Notes: generated from the sequence alone by a model not told the origin. DNA of 17,496 nt from Bacillota bacterium (GCA_023415475.1 JAEZKL010000136.1:1-17496), one strand, 5' to 3'. Counted from the first letter of the stretch, positions 6,782-14,044 are shown. A program made the numbers and translations.

Positions 6782-7247
6782 TGACACCCATGGTAGAAAC
6801 CACTGCTTAATCGATACAATTAATCGGGTGAGTCCGATTGATTTACTCATTCATCTTGGTGATTTTGAGAATGGAGAGGAATATATCAAATCAATGATTA
6901 CCTGCCCTGTTGAATTTGTATCTGGTAATAATGATTTTTTTAACGGATTGCCAAAGGATAAGCTGATTCAAATAGGTAAATACAAGGTATTATTGACGCA
7001 TGGTCATCGTTATGGTGTTAATTTCAGTACCGGTGCCATTATCGAGACAGCAAAGAAGAATAAGGCAGACATTGTTATGTTTGGACATACCCATATTCCG
7101 ATGATTGATTTATCAGGAAGTGTATGGACAATCAATCCGGGAAGCCTTGCTCTCCCTAGACAAAATGGAAGAGTTCCAACCTTTATTATTATGGATTTGG
7201 ATTCCGGCGGTGATGCTCATTTTACCTTGAATTATTATAAGGAATAG
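6762..7247 (+). CDS. YfcE/MJ0936-family metallophosphoesterase
   Basis: The product has 161 residues, the usual length of small bimetal phosphodiesterases of the YfcE type. The metal-binding residues are all visible: SDTHG (Asp8, His10), LGD (Asp34), GNND (Asn57), THGH (His80) and GHTH (His109, His111), followed by the family's INPGSLALPR. It probably hydrolyses phosphodiesters with Mn2+ or Ni2+ as cofactor; the physiological substrate of the family is not settled. The reading frame starts inside the last 20 nt of rdgB with a weak AGAAGAAAG site, so translation is likely coupled to rdgB. Genes for this family are often next to rdgB in Firmicutes, fitting this order. No clear terminator follows; the next promoter belongs to the tRNA cluster. 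Confidence 0.93.
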   Translation: MKVLIVSDTHGRNHCLIDTINRVSPIDLLIHLGDFENGEEYIKSMITCPVEFVSGNNDFFNGLPKDKLIQIGKYKVLLTHGHRYGVNFSTGAIIETAKKNKADIVMFGHTHIPMIDLSGSVWTINPGSLALPRQNGRVPTFIIMDLDSGGDAHFTLNYYKE

Positions 7248-7329
7248 TGATCGGTTGAATTACTTAATTTGCCTTATTTCATGCTTTGTTGCAATATTTT
7301 TAAAAAAAGAAAAAAGTTATAAAAATATG

Positions 7330-7358
7330 TTGACAATAAAGAAAGGCTATTATATAAT
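7330..7358 (+). promoter_or_regulatory. Consensus sigma-A promoter of the right tRNA cluster
   Basis: A perfect TTGACA (7330-7335) and a perfect TATAAT (7353-7358) are separated by 17 nt, as expected for a strong stable-RNA promoter. The predicted start is near 7365, leaving a leader of about 125 nt before tRNA-Pro. Confidence 0.92.
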
Positions 7359-7364
7359 AATTCT

Positions 7365-7489
7365 TGCGTCACGGCTGGAACGAGAAGAAAAACCTTGATA
7401 ATACACAACATGCGGCTTGCGCAATGGGTGTTGGAAGCCACGTGAGATATGTTAAGAACCGGAAAGAGATTTCCTGGAGTAATATAAAT
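7365..7489 (+). other. Transcribed leader of the tRNA cluster
   Basis: The sequence between the promoter and tRNA-Pro has no convincing gene. It contains a small hairpin GGAAA-GAGA-TTTCC (7461-7474) with a GNRA-type tetraloop and a looser GGCTT/AAGCC pairing (from about 7411 to 7436). It is presumably removed during tRNA processing. A small RNA function is possible but unsupported. Confidence 0.45.
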
Positions 7490-7563
7490 CGGGGTGTGGC
7501 TCAGCTTGGTGGAGCGCTTGGTTTGGGACCAAGAGGTCGCAGGTTCGAATCCTGTCACCCCGA
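7490..7563 (+). tRNA. tRNA-Pro (anticodon TGG)
   Basis: The 74-nt cloverleaf has acceptor CGGGGTG (7490-7496) paired with CACCCCG (7556-7562) and discriminator A7563. The anticodon stem CTTGG/CCAAG encloses TTTGGGA, giving anticodon TGG for CCN codons. No CCA is encoded. It is the first tRNA of the cluster. Confidence 0.97.
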
Positions 7564-7662
7564 CTAAGCAGTCATTAGGCTTAGCTGATAATTCCTAGGT
7601 ATTTCGTTTCGATTGCATAAATCAAACAGCAGGTACGCAAAATAATATAATAGTAATTCTAT

Positions 7663-7733
7663 GCGGGTGTAGTTCAATGGTAGAACACTAGCCTTCCAAG
7701 CTAGATACGTGGGTTCGATTCCCATCACCCGCT
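7663..7733 (+). tRNA. tRNA-Gly (anticodon TCC)
   Basis: The 71-nt tRNA has acceptor GCGGGTG paired with CACCCGC (7726-7732) and discriminator T7733. The anticodon stem CTAGC/GCTAG encloses CTTCCAA, so the anticodon is TCC. CCA is not encoded. Confidence 0.97.
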
Positions 7734-7776
7734 TGATATTTGGGCTTATATTAATAAGACAGTATCACACCATAAT

Positions 7777-7850
7777 GTGCTAGTAGCTCAGTTGGATAGA
7801 GCAACGGCCTTCTAAGCCGTGTGTCGGGGGTTCGAATCCCTTCTGGCACA
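7777..7850 (+). tRNA. tRNA-Arg (anticodon TCT)
   Basis: The 74-nt tRNA has acceptor GTGCTAG paired with CTGGCAC (7843-7849, one G-U pair) and discriminator A7850. The anticodon stem ACGGC/GCCGT encloses CTTCTAA, giving TCT, which reads AGA and AGG. The T stem has two G-U pairs. CCA is not encoded. Confidence 0.96.
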
Positions 7851-7885
7851 TTTTTCATCTATTGGGATATTTGAAATGTGTTTAT

Positions 7886-7960
7886 GGTGGGTATAGCGCA
7901 GTTGGTTAGCGCGCCAGATTGTGGCTCTGGAGGCCAAGGGTTCGAATCCCTTTATCCACC
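7886..7960 (+). tRNA. tRNA-His (anticodon GTG)
   Basis: The extra G at position -1 (7886) faces C7960, the identity feature of bacterial tRNA-His. The acceptor GTGGGTA pairs with TATCCAC (7953-7959). The anticodon stem CCAGA/TCTGG encloses TTGTGGC, giving GTG. CCA is not encoded. Confidence 0.97.
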
Positions 7961-7976
7961 CTATATTGAATTGAAT

Positions 7977-8005
7977 GAAAAGTCTGAAAAGACTTTTCGT
8001 TTTTC
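7977..8005 (+). terminator. Terminator-like hairpin inside the tRNA cluster
   Basis: GAAAAGTCT (7977-7985) pairs perfectly with AGACTTTTC (7990-7998) around a GAAA tetraloop, followed by GTTTTTC. Its position between tRNA-His and tRNA-Gln suggests a partial terminator or a processing signal that could lower expression of the last three tRNAs. The stem is AT-rich, so it may be weak. Confidence 0.45.
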
Positions 8006-8024
8006 AATTAAGGTTTTTATTTAT

Positions 8025-8097
8025 TGGGCTATCGCCAAGCGGTAAGGCACAGGACTTTGACTCCTGCATTACGGTGGTTCAAATCCACCTAGCCCAG
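8025..8097 (+). tRNA. tRNA-Gln (anticodon TTG)
   Basis: The acceptor TGGGCTA (8025-8031) pairs with TAGCCCA (8090-8096), with discriminator G8097; a U1-A72 pair is typical of tRNA-Gln. The anticodon stem CAGGA/TCCTG encloses CTTTGAC, giving TTG. The D arm is GCC..GGC. CCA is not encoded. Confidence 0.97.
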
Positions 8098-8173
8098 TTT
8101 GATGTTTCACAACCTGGACTGATTTTTTGGCATTAGATTACTTCTGTATTAAAGCTGAAGGTTGTCCATTTAC

Positions 8174-8246
8174 GGGATATTAGCTCAGTTGGTAGAGCAC
8201 ATGACTTTTAATCATGGTGTCCCGGGTTCGAATCCCGGATGTCTCA
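8174..8246 (+). tRNA. tRNA-Lys (anticodon TTT)
   Basis: The 73-nt tRNA has acceptor GGGATAT paired with ATGTCTC (8239-8245, two G-U wobbles) and discriminator A8246. The anticodon stem CATGA/TCATG encloses CTTTTAA, giving TTT. The T arm is CCGGG-TTCGAAT-CCCGG. CCA is not encoded. Confidence 0.96.
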
Positions 8247-8286
8247 TTTACTATGGAAACGAATATCTTCCATAAGTAAAGATTAT

Positions 8287-8366
8287 GCGGATGTGGCGGA
8301 ATTGGCAGACGCGCCAGATTTAGGTTCTGGTTCGAGAGAGTGGGGGTTCAAGTCCCTTCATCCGCA
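8287..8366 (+). tRNA. tRNA-Leu (anticodon TAG)
   Basis: The acceptor GCGGATG (8287-8293) pairs with CATCCGC (8359-8365), discriminator A8366. The anticodon stem CCAGA/TCTGG encloses TTTAGGT, giving TAG for CUN codons. At 80 nt it has a shorter variable arm than the other tRNA-Leu in this window (86 nt). CCA is not encoded. It is the last tRNA of the cluster. Confidence 0.96.
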
Positions 8367-8373
8367 GTACACA

Positions 8374-8413
8374 ATAAATAGGTCAAGGACTTTGTTCCTT
8401 GACCTATTTATTT
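8374..8413 (+). terminator. Terminator of the right tRNA cluster
   Basis: A 14-bp stem pairs AAATAGGTCAAGGA (8376-8389) with TCCTTGACCTATTT (8396-8409), followed by ATTTG. It lies 10 nt after tRNA-Leu. The T tract is shared with the stem. Confidence 0.85.
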
Positions 8414-8510
8414 GTGCGTATGCAAATGTGATCAATGTGAACAAACACGGTTTGTTCACATACTGCAAGCTTGCTAGCACATATGCGCGTTCGCGAAGCG
8501 TGCTTTCTGT
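8414..8510. repeat. Palindrome-rich spacer
   Basis: The spacer holds an 11-bp hairpin (TGTGAACAAAC 8436-8446, ACG loop, GTTTGTTCACA 8450-8460), the perfect palindrome GCAAGCTTGC (8465-8474) overlapping GCTAGC (8473-8478), and CGCGTTCGCG near 8488. Symmetry is far denser than in neighbouring spacers. No coding frame is credible. It could be a protein-binding region, a repeat-family member or a transcript end; no function can be assigned. Confidence 0.5.
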
Positions 8511-8530
8511 TGTATAAAAAATTGATTACC

Positions 8531-9478
8531 TCATATGAATTGAAGAACCTTTAGCAGATATACTAAGAGAAATAGAGTGATAATGCTGATGATCGAAGTA
8601 AATATTACAATTTGTCCTGCTAATTCACCGTCCGCATCCATCTCCACAGCCATCGTAAAGGAGGATACTGCGGTCGGGGAGGCTGTTACCCCGATTAAAG
8701 CTACCAACGCTTCACCTCGAAAACCGAGGGCAATGGCAGCAGCGATTACTGCCAGAGGGAAAAGGATAAGCTTACCAAGTACTACTACGAATAGATACTT
8801 TAGGTTGGCATTAATTCTACTGAATTGGAAGGTTCCTCCGAGTACAATAAAGGCGAGGGGAGTTGCAACCTTCGAAAGGGATGATAAGGGCGATAATAGC
8901 AGTTCAGGAATTTGTATTCGCAGCATTAATAAAATGAAAGCAATTGCAGATGCTATAATCAGCGGATTTTTTATAATGTTAAGAAGAACTTTTCTATAAG
9001 AAACCTTACCCCCTCTATAGTATTCCAGTACAATAACGGCTAATATATTAAACAGGGGAACGATAAATGCTGCTAGCAAGGATACTATTCCGATACGATT
9101 CTCTCCGTAGAGTGAAGCAGCGATCGGGATCCCGAACAGAACAAGATTACTACGGAAGATACCTTGAATCATGACACTGCATTTTTTCTTGTCTTTAACA
9201 AAGAGTGGAATCAGAAAATGCATCATAGCTGCTATGAATATTACGCCTAGAGCAGCTAGTAATAAGAGGGTTCCGTTCTCTTTGTTCATGGCTTCCTCAG
9301 GCTCAAGAGAATAGATGTTAAGGAACAGCAGAAGGGGCAGAAAAACTCGAAAAACCAATTTATTCATCACATTCAGAGAATTGGTATCAACGATCTTTCT
9401 CCGCTTTAAAATATAACCGATTGTCATCTGCAGCATAAGGGGAAAGACTACACTAAAAGCTAATATGATATTGTTCAA
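8531..9478 (-). CDS. AEC (auxin efflux carrier) family transporter
   Basis: The product is a 315-residue integral membrane protein with about ten hydrophobic helices in two five-helix halves separated by a hydrophilic loop, as in the BART/AEC fold. The N-terminus (FPLMLQMTIGYILKRRKI) and the motifs NKLVFRVFLPLLLF, GIPIAASLYGE and GVTASPTAVSSFTMA are those of bacterial AEC permeases, which move organic acids such as malate or malonate. The substrate here is unknown. The predicted start is TTG at 9478, with AAGGA about 9 nt upstream; this places the first helix as in family members, whereas internal ATGs would cut it. It is transcribed divergently from ktrB, and a candidate extended -10 (TGCTAGAAT on the minus strand, -10 at 9546-9551) lies upstream. 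Confidence 0.88.
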   Translation of the reverse strand: MNNIILAFSVVFPLMLQMTIGYILKRRKIVDTNSLNVMNKLVFRVFLPLLLFLNIYSLEPEEAMNKENGTLLLLAALGVIFIAAMMHFLIPLFVKDKKKCSVMIQGIFRSNLVLFGIPIAASLYGENRIGIVSLLAAFIVPLFNILAVIVLEYYRGGKVSYRKVLLNIIKNPLIIASAIAFILLMLRIQIPELLLSPLSSLSKVATPLAFIVLGGTFQFSRINANLKYLFVVVLGKLILFPLAVIAAAIALGFRGEALVALIGVTASPTAVSSFTMAVEMDADGELAGQIVIFTSIISIITLFLLVYLLKVLQFI

Positions 9479-9651
9479 TTTCTTCAGTCCTTTATGTAAT
9501 ATTCTTCTGGTAATGGTGTTAAGATAGTTTCGCCAGCTTAAAATAATTCTAGCATATAAGAAAACAGAAAGCTATATCTGGGTTAAAAAATAGGAGAGTT
9601 TAAAAGGTCGATAGTATGGATACATTATCTTAAGAATATATTAACGCAATT

Positions 9652-9680
9652 TTAACACGATTATCGCTTTTCTTTATACT
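9652..9680 (+). promoter_or_regulatory. Sigma-A promoter for ktrB-ktrA
   Basis: TTAACA (9652-9657) and TATACT (9675-9680) are spaced by 17 nt, with a predicted start near 9687, about 90 nt before the chosen ktrB start. A second TATAAT at 9692-9697 has no good -35. I looked for the c-di-AMP (ydaO) riboswitch that often precedes potassium genes and did not recognise one. Confidence 0.6.
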
Positions 9681-9778
9681 AAATTTACAACTATAATGAT
9701 AGAATATCAATGTTACGAATTTATTGGTTGATTATAACGATTATTATACTTTATGAAAATAGAATTGAGGTTTCCATT

Positions 9779-11071
9779 ATGAATTTTATAAAGAAAATGA
9801 ACCCAGGACGTTATATTGCCCTAGGCTTTGCAGCTGTAATATTATTGGGTGCGTTTATTTTGTTTCTTCCGATATCACATAGAGAGGGAGTTGACGTCGC
9901 ATTTATCGATGCTCTGTTTACATCCACCAGTGCGGTATGTGTTACAGGTTTGATAGCAGTAGATACTTATGATACATACAATGTGTTCGGTCAAATTGTG
10001 GTAGCCCTTCTGATACAGGTAGGTGGCTTAGGTGTTACCTCGGTTGGCGTTGGCTTCATGCTGTTGGCCAGAAGAAAAGTGGATTTTAAAGATCGTGTCT
10101 TTGTTAAGGAAGCACTAAATCTTGACTCGATGAAGGGTATCGTAAAGCTGGTTAAATCGGTGCTGCTCATGACATTATGCTTTGAGGGAGTCGGTGCAAT
10201 TCTCAGCTTTATTGTATTCTCCGGGGATTATCCTCTGCCCAGAGCAATCGGTACCAGTTTGTTTCATTCGGTAGCATCCTTTAATAATGCCGGTTTTGAT
10301 AACCTGGGTGGTTATAAAAACCTTCTTGATTATCAGTCGAATGTATTATTGAATCTGACTACCTGCGGTTTGATCATTTTTGGTGGATTAGGTTTCGTAG
10401 TAATAAAGGAGATCCTTTACAAGCATTCCTTTAAAAAATTCAGTTTTCATTCTAAGGTTGTAATTACTATGACAGTATTATTACTGGTGGTAGGAACTGT
10501 GTTACTTAAGCTGACAGAGGATATCAGCTGGCTGGGAGCCTTTTTCTTCAGTACCTCGGCTAGAACAGCAGGCTTCTCGACATATCCGGTTGGAAGCTTT
10601 ACGAGTGCCGGATTATTCATTTTAATAATTTTGATGTTCATCGGTGCATCACCCGGATCAACCGGTGGTGGTATTAAGACAACAACAGCGTTTACTTTAT
10701 TTACTACCGCTTACAGTACGTCAACCAATAAGCATTGTGGCGGGTTCAAACGGAAATTACCGAATGAAATCATCATGAAAGCCTTCATATTGACATTTTA
10801 TGCGATGTTATTGGTGTGCTTCAGCACGCTGTTATTATGTGTTCTGGAGCCGGAATATACATTTATACAGCTGTTATTTGAAGTGGTATCGGGTTTCGGT
10901 ACAGTTGGCTTGTCCACAGGCATTACACCGGATCTTAAGCCTGTCAGTGAGTTTATTATCATTGTTACGATGTATATCGGTAGAGTAGGTCCATTAACAA
11001 TTGCATCTTTATGGTCGATAAAGCCGAAAACCAATGTGAGCTATTCAGAAGAAGCGATTACCATCGGTTAA
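9779..11071 (+). CDS. ktrB: KtrB-type potassium uptake channel subunit (TrkH family)
   Basis: This 430-residue membrane protein is the ion-conducting subunit of a Ktr potassium system. It has the four membrane-pore-membrane repeats of the superfamily, with selectivity-filter segments SAVCVTGL (51-58), FNNAGFD (168-174), RTAGF (262-266) and GTVGLS (374-379), each with the critical Gly. The gating-loop signature GASPGSTGGGIKTT (289-302) is intact. The length fits KtrB rather than the longer TrkH. The ATG at 9779 is chosen because TGAGG sits 8 nt upstream and the protein then begins in the family's style (basic stretch before helix 1); an upstream in-frame ATG at 9710 has no ribosome binding site. 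The ktrA gene follows after 31 nt, giving the full KtrAB pair. Ktr systems in relatives are often Na+-dependent and gated by nucleotides and c-di-AMP through KtrA. Confidence 0.95.
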   Translation: MNFIKKMNPGRYIALGFAAVILLGAFILFLPISHREGVDVAFIDALFTSTSAVCVTGLIAVDTYDTYNVFGQIVVALLIQVGGLGVTSVGVGFMLLARRKVDFKDRVFVKEALNLDSMKGIVKLVKSVLLMTLCFEGVGAILSFIVFSGDYPLPRAIGTSLFHSVASFNNAGFDNLGGYKNLLDYQSNVLLNLTTCGLIIFGGLGFVVIKEILYKHSFKKFSFHSKVVITMTVLLLVVGTVLLKLTEDISWLGAFFFSTSARTAGFSTYPVGSFTSAGLFILIILMFIGASPGSTGGGIKTTTAFTLFTTAYSTSTNKHCGGFKRKLPNEIIMKAFILTFYAMLLVCFSTLLLCVLEPEYTFIQLLFEVVSGFGTVGLSTGITPDLKPVSEFIIIVTMYIGRVGPLTIASLWSIKPKTNVSYSEEAITIG

Positions 11072-11102
11072 TGAACATGGAGGATATTTAAGGAGGAAAT
11101 GT

Positions 11103-11777
11103 ATGTTACAATATAGATCAGTGATAGAATTTGGTATAATCGGCTTAGGTCGTTTTGGATATGCACTAACCAAGACCTTGGCGGCTGCCGGAAAAGAAAT
11201 TCTGGCGATTGATACAATCGAAAGCAGAGTGAAACAGGTTCGCAACGTTACGGAGAATGCCCTGGTTGTTGGAACGCTGGATAAGGAGACCCTGGAGGAT
11301 TCGGGTATCCAGAATTGTGAGACGGTAATTGTGTGTATCGGAGAAAGTATTGACGTCAGTGTATTAACTACCTTGAATGTCATTAGTATGGGGATACCCA
11401 GAGTAATAGCCAGAGCAATGAGCTATGAGCAAGGCCTAATATTAGAGAAGATCGGAGCTGAGGTGATCTATCCTGAGAACGACATGGCAGTACGCCTTGC
11501 AAACAAGCTGATTAATTCCAGCATTATGGAGACGATTGAATTGAGAGGTGATATCGCAATCACCGAACTCCGACTGCCCGCTAAGGTTGCGAATCAGACA
11601 GTTCAACAGGCCAATATACGGGGAAAATTTAATTTAAATATTATAGCACTGGAGCATAACGGTGAGACTACTACTGAGATTTCTCCGGATTGTGTATTGC
11701 ATAAGGATGATAATATCGTAGTAATCGGACAAAGAGATAATATTAAAAAATTTGAAAACTATTTATCTAAGCCTTAA
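11103..11777 (+). CDS. ktrA: KtrA potassium channel gating subunit (RCK), copy 1
   Basis: The 224-residue cytosolic protein has an RCK_N Rossmann domain (about 8-140) with nucleotide-binding GLGRFG and the acidic residue ending strand 2 (AIDTIES), then an RCK_C domain (about 145-222). KtrA forms an octameric ring under KtrB and opens or closes the pore on binding ATP or ADP; RCK_C of this family also binds c-di-AMP in several Firmicutes. AAGGAGG lies 5-11 nt upstream of the ATG and the gene follows ktrB by 31 nt, so the two are almost certainly co-transcribed. A second gene of the same length and about 64% identity (my manual count over 217 aligned positions) lies 1.6 kb downstream, so this copy may share its partner. 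No terminator is obvious after it. Confidence 0.95.
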   Translation: MLQYRSVIEFGIIGLGRFGYALTKTLAAAGKEILAIDTIESRVKQVRNVTENALVVGTLDKETLEDSGIQNCETVIVCIGESIDVSVLTTLNVISMGIPRVIARAMSYEQGLILEKIGAEVIYPENDMAVRLANKLINSSIMETIELRGDIAITELRLPAKVANQTVQQANIRGKFNLNIIALEHNGETTTEISPDCVLHKDDNIVVIGQRDNIKKFENYLSKP

Positions 11778-11910
11778 GTATTAATTAAAAGAACACCTAA
11801 ATACTCCGCATAAGCGGCAGATCCTTCGTCTTCGAGTTTTCCACGATAGAGAGAGGCTTGGCCATAATAATTTTCTTTTCTCTTTATTTACCAGTAGTAT
11901 CATAAAACCC

Positions 11911-11940
11911 TTGGTAATACCGTGTCTTTTGTGATATACT
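11911..11940 (+). promoter_or_regulatory. Candidate promoter for the HlyC/CorC-ktrA2 pair
   Basis: TTGGTA (11911-11916) and TATACT (11935-11940) are 18 nt apart, with an extended -10 TG at 11932-11933. The predicted start near 11947 leaves about 68 nt before the ATG at 12015. The 237-nt gap after ktrA1 fits a separate transcription unit. Confidence 0.6.
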
Positions 11941-12014
11941 AATTCCTGAACAATAAAGAGAAACATTGATTATAGGCTTACTTAGAAAAGCCGACTATAC
12001 GGAGGAATATAAAA

Positions 12015-13340
12015 ATGCCAGAATCTGACACAGAAAACTTGATAGGCCAGCTAATTGTACTTATCATACTTACAGCTGTAAATGCTTTTTTTGCTTGCGC
12101 TGAGATGGCCATGGTATCATCGAACAAAAGTAAAATCAGAAGACTTGCGGAGGAAGGAAAAAAGAGTGCAATTTTAGTACAGAAATTCAATGAAGAACCT
12201 ACGAAGTTCTTATCGACGATTCAGGTAGCGATTACACTGGCAGGCTTCTTCTCCAGTGCTACTGCGGCACAAGGCTTATCTGATCCGCTGGGAGAGTGGC
12301 TTAGCAACAGGAATATTCCCTATGGAGGGCAGATTTCCTTAATCGCGGTTACGTTGATCTTATCCTATTTTACTCTTGTCTTTGGTGAGCTTGTTCCGAA
12401 GAAGTTAGCACTACAAAAGCCGGAAGCAATCAGTATGTTTATCGTTAAGCCGATCAAGGCAGTATCGAAGGTTGCATCCCCCTTCATCAAGCTGTTAACC
12501 TTTTCCACAAATCTGGTGACCTTGCCCTTTGGTATCAAGGAGGGCAATACGGAAGAAATCTTATCCAGAGAAGAACTGATTTCTCTTGTTAATGAGGGTC
12601 AGGCTCATGGTGTTCTGAATAAGAAAGAGAAGGAAATGATTAATTCCATTATGGAATTTGATGAGAAGATAGCCAAAGAAATCATGACACCAAGAATTAA
12701 TGTGTTTTCTATCGATATAGCTGCTCCGAAGGAAGAATATCTCGAAGATCTGATGAAAACAAAATATACCCGAATTCCGGTTTATGAGGAAGACATCGAT
12801 AACATTATCGGTATGCTCTATATTAAGGATTTCCTGAAGGAGGCTGTAAAACGAGGTTATCGGAATGTTGATGTCAGAACTATCATGAAGAAGCCATATC
12901 TCGTACCGGAGAGTAAGATCATCAAGGATCTATTCCGTGATCTGCAGATATCTAAGAAGCAGATAGCGGTATTAATAGACGAGTACGGCGGCTTTGCCGG
13001 TATCGTAACCATGGAGGATCTGGTAGAAGAAGTTATGGGTGATATCGAGGATGAATATGATTCAACTCAGTATAAAATCAAGAAAATCGAAGAATCCACC
13101 TACCTGCTTGATGGGATGGTAACGCTGGATGAATTGAATAATCAATTGGATTTACATTTATATTCTGAAAATTACGATACCATATCCGGTTATCTAATTG
13201 ATCATATCGGTACCATTCCACAGGAGAATGATGACCGGACAATTGAAATTAATCACTTGGTGTTCAAATTGGAGAGTGTAAAGAATAAGAGAATAGATAA
13301 GGTAAAGCTCTATATTGGTAAGGAAGAGCCGGAAGAATAG
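12015..13340 (+). CDS. HlyC/CorC family CNNM-CBS domain transporter
   Basis: The product has 441 residues in the standard order of the HlyC/CorC (CNNM-like) family. An N-terminal CNNM/DUF21 membrane domain spans about residues 1-190 with the conserved AFFACAEMAMVSSN and LVFGELVPKKLAL. A CBS pair follows at about 220-343 (KEIMTPRINVFSID and DVRTIMKKPYLVPES; DEYGGFAGIVTMEDL). The C-terminal transporter-associated CorC_HlyC domain covers about 355-437. Members export Mg2+ or Co2+, in exchange for Na+ where studied; earlier names as haemolysins are misleading. The RBS GGAGG lies 9 nt upstream. The gene sits between two ktrA copies and is only 26 nt from the second, implying co-transcription and a link between divalent cation and potassium control. 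CBS domains may sense nucleotides. Confidence 0.93.
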   Translation: MPESDTENLIGQLIVLIILTAVNAFFACAEMAMVSSNKSKIRRLAEEGKKSAILVQKFNEEPTKFLSTIQVAITLAGFFSSATAAQGLSDPLGEWLSNRNIPYGGQISLIAVTLILSYFTLVFGELVPKKLALQKPEAISMFIVKPIKAVSKVASPFIKLLTFSTNLVTLPFGIKEGNTEEILSREELISLVNEGQAHGVLNKKEKEMINSIMEFDEKIAKEIMTPRINVFSIDIAAPKEEYLEDLMKTKYTRIPVYEEDIDNIIGMLYIKDFLKEAVKRGYRNVDVRTIMKKPYLVPESKIIKDLFRDLQISKKQIAVLIDEYGGFAGIVTMEDLVEEVMGDIEDEYDSTQYKIKKIEESTYLLDGMVTLDELNNQLDLHLYSENYDTISGYLIDHIGTIPQENDDRTIEINHLVFKLESVKNKRIDKVKLYIGKEEPEE

Positions 13341-13366
13341 GCTGTAGGAAGAGGAGGGATTATAAG

Positions 13367-14041
13367 ATGAAGCATAGGCCGACGATCGAATTTGGTATCA
13401 TTGGATTAGGGCGATTTGGATTTTCCCTTGCTTCTACTCTGGCAGAAGCTAAAAGAGAGGTGTTAGTGCTCGATAGCAGTGAGAATAAGGTAAGGCAGAT
13501 ACGTCATCTGACAGAAAATGCACTGGTTGTCAGCGATCTTTCGAAGGAAACGTTGATGCAGTCCGGTATTCAAAATTGCGAGACTGTCATAATCTGTATC
13601 GGTGAAAAGGTAGATGTCAGCATTCTGACCACACTGAATGTCATAAGTATGGGAGTGCCCAGAGTGTTAGCTAAGGCAATCAGCCTGGAGCAGGGTAAGA
13701 TACTTGAGAAGATAGGCGCAGAGGTTATTTATCCGGAGCACGATATGGCAATACGCCTGGCGAATCGTCTTATGTCCTCAGGAGTAATGGACTATATTAC
13801 GCTCAACGATGATGTTACGATTACGGAGCTTCGACTGACCTCGAAAATTTCAGGTCAGACCGTTCTTCAAGCAAGCATAAGAAAGAAGTTCAGATTGAAT
13901 ATCATAGCTTTGGTACAGAATAAGAAGACAATCACCGAGATTACGCCGGATCTTGTTCTTCATGAGAACGATATCGCCGTAGTAGTCGGTAATAAAGAGC
14001 ATATTGAGAAGTTTGAGACATATCTGACTTCTGTAAAATAA
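13367..14041 (+). CDS. ktrA: KtrA potassium channel gating subunit (RCK), copy 2
   Basis: This second 224-residue RCK protein has the same layout as the first: RCK_N with GLGRFG and the acidic residue of VLDSSEN, then RCK_C from about 145. I count about 140 identical residues in 217 aligned; stretches such as LTTLNVISMG and ILEKIGAEVIYPE are unchanged. Differences concentrate in strands 1-2 of the Rossmann fold and in the RCK_C loops, so ligand response may differ. GAGGAGG lies upstream and the gene follows the HlyC/CorC gene by 26 nt, with no KtrB of its own nearby. It may gate the same KtrB, form mixed rings, or serve a channel encoded elsewhere. A strong terminator follows. Confidence 0.93.
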   Translation: MKHRPTIEFGIIGLGRFGFSLASTLAEAKREVLVLDSSENKVRQIRHLTENALVVSDLSKETLMQSGIQNCETVIICIGEKVDVSILTTLNVISMGVPRVLAKAISLEQGKILEKIGAEVIYPEHDMAIRLANRLMSSGVMDYITLNDDVTITELRLTSKISGQTVLQASIRKKFRLNIIALVQNKKTITEITPDLVLHENDIAVVVGNKEHIEKFETYLTSVK

Positions 14042-14044
14042 ATC

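Noticed and set aside
7274..7558. 94-residue minus-strand frame starting MTGFEPATSWSQ
   Set aside because: This is the antisense translation of tRNA-Pro, a common spurious protein in databases, continuing across the tRNA promoter.
7364..7567. 67-residue plus-strand frame covering tRNA-Pro
   Set aside because: Its C-terminal half is simply translation of tRNA-Pro, a well-known false gene call, and it has no ribosome binding site.
8239..8517. 92-residue plus-strand frame with DVAELADAPDLGSGS
   Set aside because: It is translation through tRNA-Leu(TAG) and the terminator; another typical tRNA artefact.
9479..9778. Possible c-di-AMP riboswitch upstream of ktrB
   Set aside because: I could not identify the conserved elements of the ydaO-type riboswitch; only promoter-like boxes are seen.
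9710..9778. Upstream extension of KtrB from an ATG at 9710
   Set aside because: No ribosome binding site precedes it, whereas TGAGG is well placed for the ATG at 9779, which gives the usual N-terminus.
11781..11966. 61-residue minus-strand frame between ktrA1 and the HlyC/CorC gene
   Set aside because: There is no ribosome binding site, the composition is not protein-like, and it lies over the candidate promoter of the next gene.
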